DNA from: an uncultured Pseudorhodobacter sp.
Lineage (GTDB): Bacteria; Pseudomonadota; Alphaproteobacteria; Rhodobacterales; Rhodobacteraceae
Reading direction: 5' to 3'
Assembly (NCBI GenBank): GCA_937910975.1
Contig: CALEMZ010000290.1
Coordinates: forward strand, 1-10,472
Length of the DNA stretch: 10,472 bases
Shown: positions 8,240-10,472 of the stretch, in pieces
How positions within the stretch are numbered: the first letter of the stretch is position 1
How the letters are laid out: each line of letters starts with the position of its first letter
Notes under the pieces: generated by a model
The model's input: the letters and a program-made list of their open reading frames with translations, nothing else
The model's database searches: none
Told to the model about the DNA's origin: nothing
Made by a program: the position numbers and the translations under genes

Positions 8240-8275
8240 GACAAGAACAAAGGCCCGGCGCATAACACCGGGCCT
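8240..8275 (-). terminator. Rho-independent terminator of the DEAD-box helicase gene
   Basis: Reading the minus strand, AGGCCCGGTG (8275-8266) pairs with CGCCGGGCCT (8260-8251) around a five-base loop. The stem is 10 bp in RNA when one U-G wobble is counted, and is followed by the T-rich run TTGTTCTTGT. It begins 23 bases after the helicase stop codon. In the plus orientation the wobble becomes a C-A mismatch and no T tract follows, so it should act only for the helicase. Confidence 0.85.
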
Positions 8276-8298
8276 CCAATCATCACTAAGAAATCTAA

Positions 8299-10472
8299 TC
8301 AGCCCTTTTTCGGCGGCACAAAGCGCTTGCTGGTGTCCGTCGGGTTGGCTCTTGGCTTTGCAGGCTTGGCAAACGGCTTGCCACCCCCTGGCTTGCCGCC
8401 CGGCTTGCCAAAGCTCTTGCCTTCTCCGCTGTGGGATTTGAACCCCGCCGCCCGCGCAGGCCGTCCTTCGCCACCGGCGGCAGGCTTGCCTCCGCCCTGG
8501 CTCTTGAACCCGGCAGAGCGCGGCTTGGCCGGGCCAGAAGCATCATCCTTCCAACGCGGCTTGCGCTCGCCACCCGCCTCAGGCGAAGCTCCGCGCGGCG
8601 CATAGGGCTTTGCCCCGTCGTCGCGCCGGGCTCCAAATTCCCGCTTCACATAGGGCTTGGGCGCGTCCGCCGCATCCGGCTTCTTGGCATAAGGCTTGCG
8701 CGGGGCAGCATCGCGTTTTTCCCACGGCTTGCCATCACCCTCTTCGCGCTTCACCCATGGCTTTTTATCGCCATCAGCGCGCTTGGCGAAAGGCTTCTTC
8801 TCACCATCTGGCTTGGCATAGGGTTTCTTGCCCGCATCAGCCTTGGCATAGGGCTTTTTCTCTGCATAAGGGCGCTTGCCTTCCTGCGGCTCATAGCCCC
8901 TGGGCGTGCCTGTATCCGAACTCCACGCGGCCTCAGCTCTTGGCTCAGACCTCGGGGCGGCTCTGGGTGGTGCATCGCGATTGGTATAGGGCTTGCGCTC
9001 TGGCAAGGGCGCGTCATCTTCCACAAAGCGCGAAGGCTTCGCCTTATAGGCAGGCTTCTCAGCCCGTGGTGCCCGCTCGGGGCGCGGGGCGCGCTCAGGA
9101 CGGTCCAACTCTGGCTCGCCCTCCATCCGGCGCATCTCCACGCCTTCTTCCAGTGCCACACCTGCGCCAAACTTATCCGCCACGGCCTTGCCAATCTGCA
9201 CATAGGTCAGATCATGCTGCACGCGGATCGCGCCAATCCCGTCCTTGGTAATCCCACCGGCTTCACAGATCTTCGGCAACAACCAGCGCGCTTCCGCCCG
9301 CCCGGTATGCCCCACCGAAACCGTGTACCAGACCGAGGCCCCAAACTCTCCGCGCGGCTTCGGCTCAGGCCGCTCGCCGGGGTTGGCCACATCCGACAGC
9401 ACCTCGGGCGAAGACCGCCCCTGACGCCATAGGGTCACAAATCCCGCCGCAACCTGCTCTGCCCCAAACCGCTCCAAAAGCCCCTGCGCCAAAACGTTAT
9501 TCTCGCCATCATTCGGGCCCAGCGCCGGATGCTCCATAATACGCTGATCGTCGCGCTCCTGCACTTCCTCCGCCGAAGGGGCTGCACCCCATTCCGCCAC
9601 AACCTTGGCACCTTGCAACAAGCGCTGCGCCTTACGGAACTCCGACGGGGCCACGATCAGCGCTGATACGCCCTTGGATCCCGCACGCCCGGTCCGGCCT
9701 GAGCGGTGCAGCAATGTGTCGGAATTGCTTGGCAAATCCGCATGGATCACCAGTTCCAGCCCCGGCAAATCAATGCCCCGCGCCGCAACATCCGTCGCGA
9801 TACACACCCGCGCACGCCCGCTACGCAGCGCCGAAAGCGCATTCGTCCGCTCTTGCTGGCTCAATTCCCCCGACAGCGCCACAACCGCAAAACCCCGGTT
9901 GCCCATCCGCGCCATAAGATGGTTCACATTGGCTCGCGTCTTGCAAAACACAATCGCAGCCTGCGCCTCGTAAAAGCGCAGCAGGTTGAAAATCGCATGT
10001 TCCCGGTCGCGTACCTGCACCGAAAGCGCACGGTATTCGATATCGACATGCTGCTTGGCCTCGCCCGCCGTTGCAATCCGCAAGGCATCGTTCTGGAACT
10101 CCTTGGCCAACTCCGCAATCGCCTTGGGCACCGTGGCCGAAAACATCAGCGTGCGCCGGTCTTCCGGCGCTTGGCCCAGGATGAACTCCAGATCATCGCG
10201 GAACCCGAGGTCGAGCATCTCATCCGCCTCGTCCAGCACCGCCGCTTTCAGCCCCGAAAGGTCAAGCGAGCGCCGCTCGATATGGTCGCGCAAACGCCCC
10301 GGCGTGCCCACAACGATATGTGCGCCCCGGTCCAGCACCCGCTTTTCAGTGCGGTAATCCATGCCACCCACACAAGTGGCAATCTTGGCCCCCGCCTCGC
10401 CGTAAAGCCATTCCAGCTCCCGCGCGACCTGAAGCGCCAGTTCCCGCGTCGGTGCGATGATCAGGGCTGCCG
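8299..10472 (-). CDS. DEAD-box ATP-dependent RNA helicase (5' end outside window)
   Basis: About 723 residues of an RNA-unwinding ATPase are visible. The reading frame is open to the window edge; the Q motif and Walker A motif lie outside, and the internal Met at 10371 is not the start. Visible motifs in order are Ia (APTRELALQ, near 10455), Ib (TPGRLRD), II (DEAD, 10222-10233), III (SAT), IV (IVFCKTRANVNHL), V (ATDVAARGIDLPG) and VI (HRSGRTGRAG, near 9679-9708). A DbpA/CsdA-like RNA-binding domain follows at about 9120-9335 (ARWLLPKICEAGGITKDGIG). The last 270 or so residues (8302-9115) are low-complexity, rich in Lys, Pro, Arg, Gly and Ala, with 11 Lys/Arg-Pro-aromatic motifs, and end in FVPPKKG. 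The domain order is that of DeaD/CsdA and DbpA proteins, which act in ribosome assembly, mRNA decay and cold response; I cannot choose between these, so no symbol is given. A terminator follows directly, so this is the last gene of its transcript. Confidence 0.95.
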   Translation of the reverse strand, partial: AALIIAPTRELALQVARELEWLYGEAGAKIATCVGGMDYRTEKRVLDRGAHIVVGTPGRLRDHIERRSLDLSGLKAAVLDEADEMLDLGFRDDLEFILGQAPEDRRTLMFSATVPKAIAELAKEFQNDALRIATAGEAKQHVDIEYRALSVQVRDREHAIFNLLRFYEAQAAIVFCKTRANVNHLMARMGNRGFAVVALSGELSQQERTNALSALRSGRARVCIATDVAARGIDLPGLELVIHADLPSNSDTLLHRSGRTGRAGSKGVSALIVAPSEFRKAQRLLQGAKVVAEWGAAPSAEEVQERDDQRIMEHPALGPNDGENNVLAQGLLERFGAEQVAAGFVTLWRQGRSSPEVLSDVANPGERPEPKPRGEFGASVWYTVSVGHTGRAEARWLLPKICEAGGITKDGIGAIRVQHDLTYVQIGKAVADKFGAGVALEEGVEMRRMEGEPELDRPERAPRPERAPRAEKPAYKAKPSRFVEDDAPLPERKPYTNRDAPPRAAPRSEPRAEAAWSSDTGTPRGYEPQEGKRPYAEKKPYAKADAGKKPYAKPDGEKKPFAKRADGDKKPWVKREEGDGKPWEKRDAAPRKPYAKKPDAADAPKPYVKREFGARRDDGAKPYAPRGASPEAGGERKPRWKDDASGPAKPRSAGFKSQGGGKPAAGGEGRPARAAGFKSHSGEGKSFGKPGGKPGGGKPFAKPAKPRANPTDTSKRFVPPKKG
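8632..8877 (-). repeat. Degenerate Lys-Pro-aromatic repeat array inside the helicase tail
   Basis: Translated on the minus strand, this stretch holds nine copies of a [K/R]-P-[Y/F/W] motif, mostly followed by a short Ala/Lys/Asp/Glu linker, spaced about 5-14 residues apart: RPY, KPY, KPY, KPF, KPW, KPW, KPY, KPY, KPY. Further single copies lie outside it, one upstream (KPYTNR), KPYAPR near 8600-8611, and KPF near the C-terminus. The DNA shows matching degenerate repeats of the type GGCTTGGCATAGGG. The frame is kept throughout, so this is a protein-level repeat and not a decayed element. Confidence 0.8.

Larger units (their letters stand above)
7998..8298. other. Convergent intergenic spacer
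   Basis: About 300 bases separate the ends of the kinase and helicase genes. They hold a GC-rich hairpin element (8071-8107) and the helicase terminator (8240-8275). Between these, roughly 8108-8239, I see no ORF of useful length, no tRNA-like fold and no convincing promoter. There is no obvious U-tailed terminator directly after the kinase stop on the plus strand. Confidence 0.7.

Noticed and set aside
8431..9432. Plus-strand ORF of 333 residues, parts looking hydrophobic
   Set aside because: Antisense to the helicase tail and RNA-binding domain; the Leu/Ile/Ala runs come from reversing the Lys-Pro repeat codons, not from membrane segments.
10369..10371. ATG at 10371 as the start of the helicase
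   Set aside because: The frame continues upstream with the conserved APTRELALQ motif Ia and is open to the window edge, so this Met is internal.

Overview
The window looks like chromosomal DNA of an alphaproteobacterium, most likely a Rhodobacteraceae member. The DNA is GC-rich (about 60% or a little more, judged by eye). A PAN-fused alpha-2-macroglobulin, a soluble PAS/PAS hybrid kinase whose N-terminus I know from Roseobacter/Rhodobacter relatives, and a DEAD-box helicase with a long lysine/glycine-rich tail all fit that family. No phage, transposon, plasmid, CRISPR, tRNA or rRNA sequence is visible. Three genes fill about 95% of the window, and two of them run off its ends.

Positions 1-5183, minus strand: one very long uninterrupted reading frame encodes a secreted bacterial alpha-2-macroglobulin. 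It has a signal peptide, a PAN-like cysteine domain, macroglobulin domains, the A2M domain and an intact Tyr-Gly-Cys-Thr-Glu-Gln thioester motif. The last part of the gene lies beyond position 1. Positions 5184-5420 are a divergent spacer holding both ribosome binding sites, a near-consensus CtrA-like site and one possible tiny ORF. Positions 5421-7997, plus strand: a cytoplasmic hybrid sensor kinase (coiled coil, PAS, PAS, HisKA, HATPase, REC, REC) without an HPt domain. Positions 7998-8298 are a convergent spacer with a GC-rich hairpin element and a convincing intrinsic terminator for the helicase. Positions 8299-10472, minus strand: a DEAD-box RNA helicase missing its N-terminus, with a DbpA-like RNA-binding domain and a tail of about 270 residues built on Lys-Pro-aromatic repeats.

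The three genes do not form an operon. The first two are divergent and could share control from the 237-bp spacer; the second and third converge. The macroglobulin belongs to periplasmic defence against proteases and its usual partner, penicillin-binding protein 1C, would be expected just left of position 1 if present. The kinase would need a separate HPt protein and output regulator. The helicase acts in RNA remodelling, ribosome assembly or cold response.

I found no clear evidence for an undescribed system. The most interesting points are the PAN-macroglobulin fusion, the kinase architecture with its CtrA-like site, and the repeat tail of the helicase.
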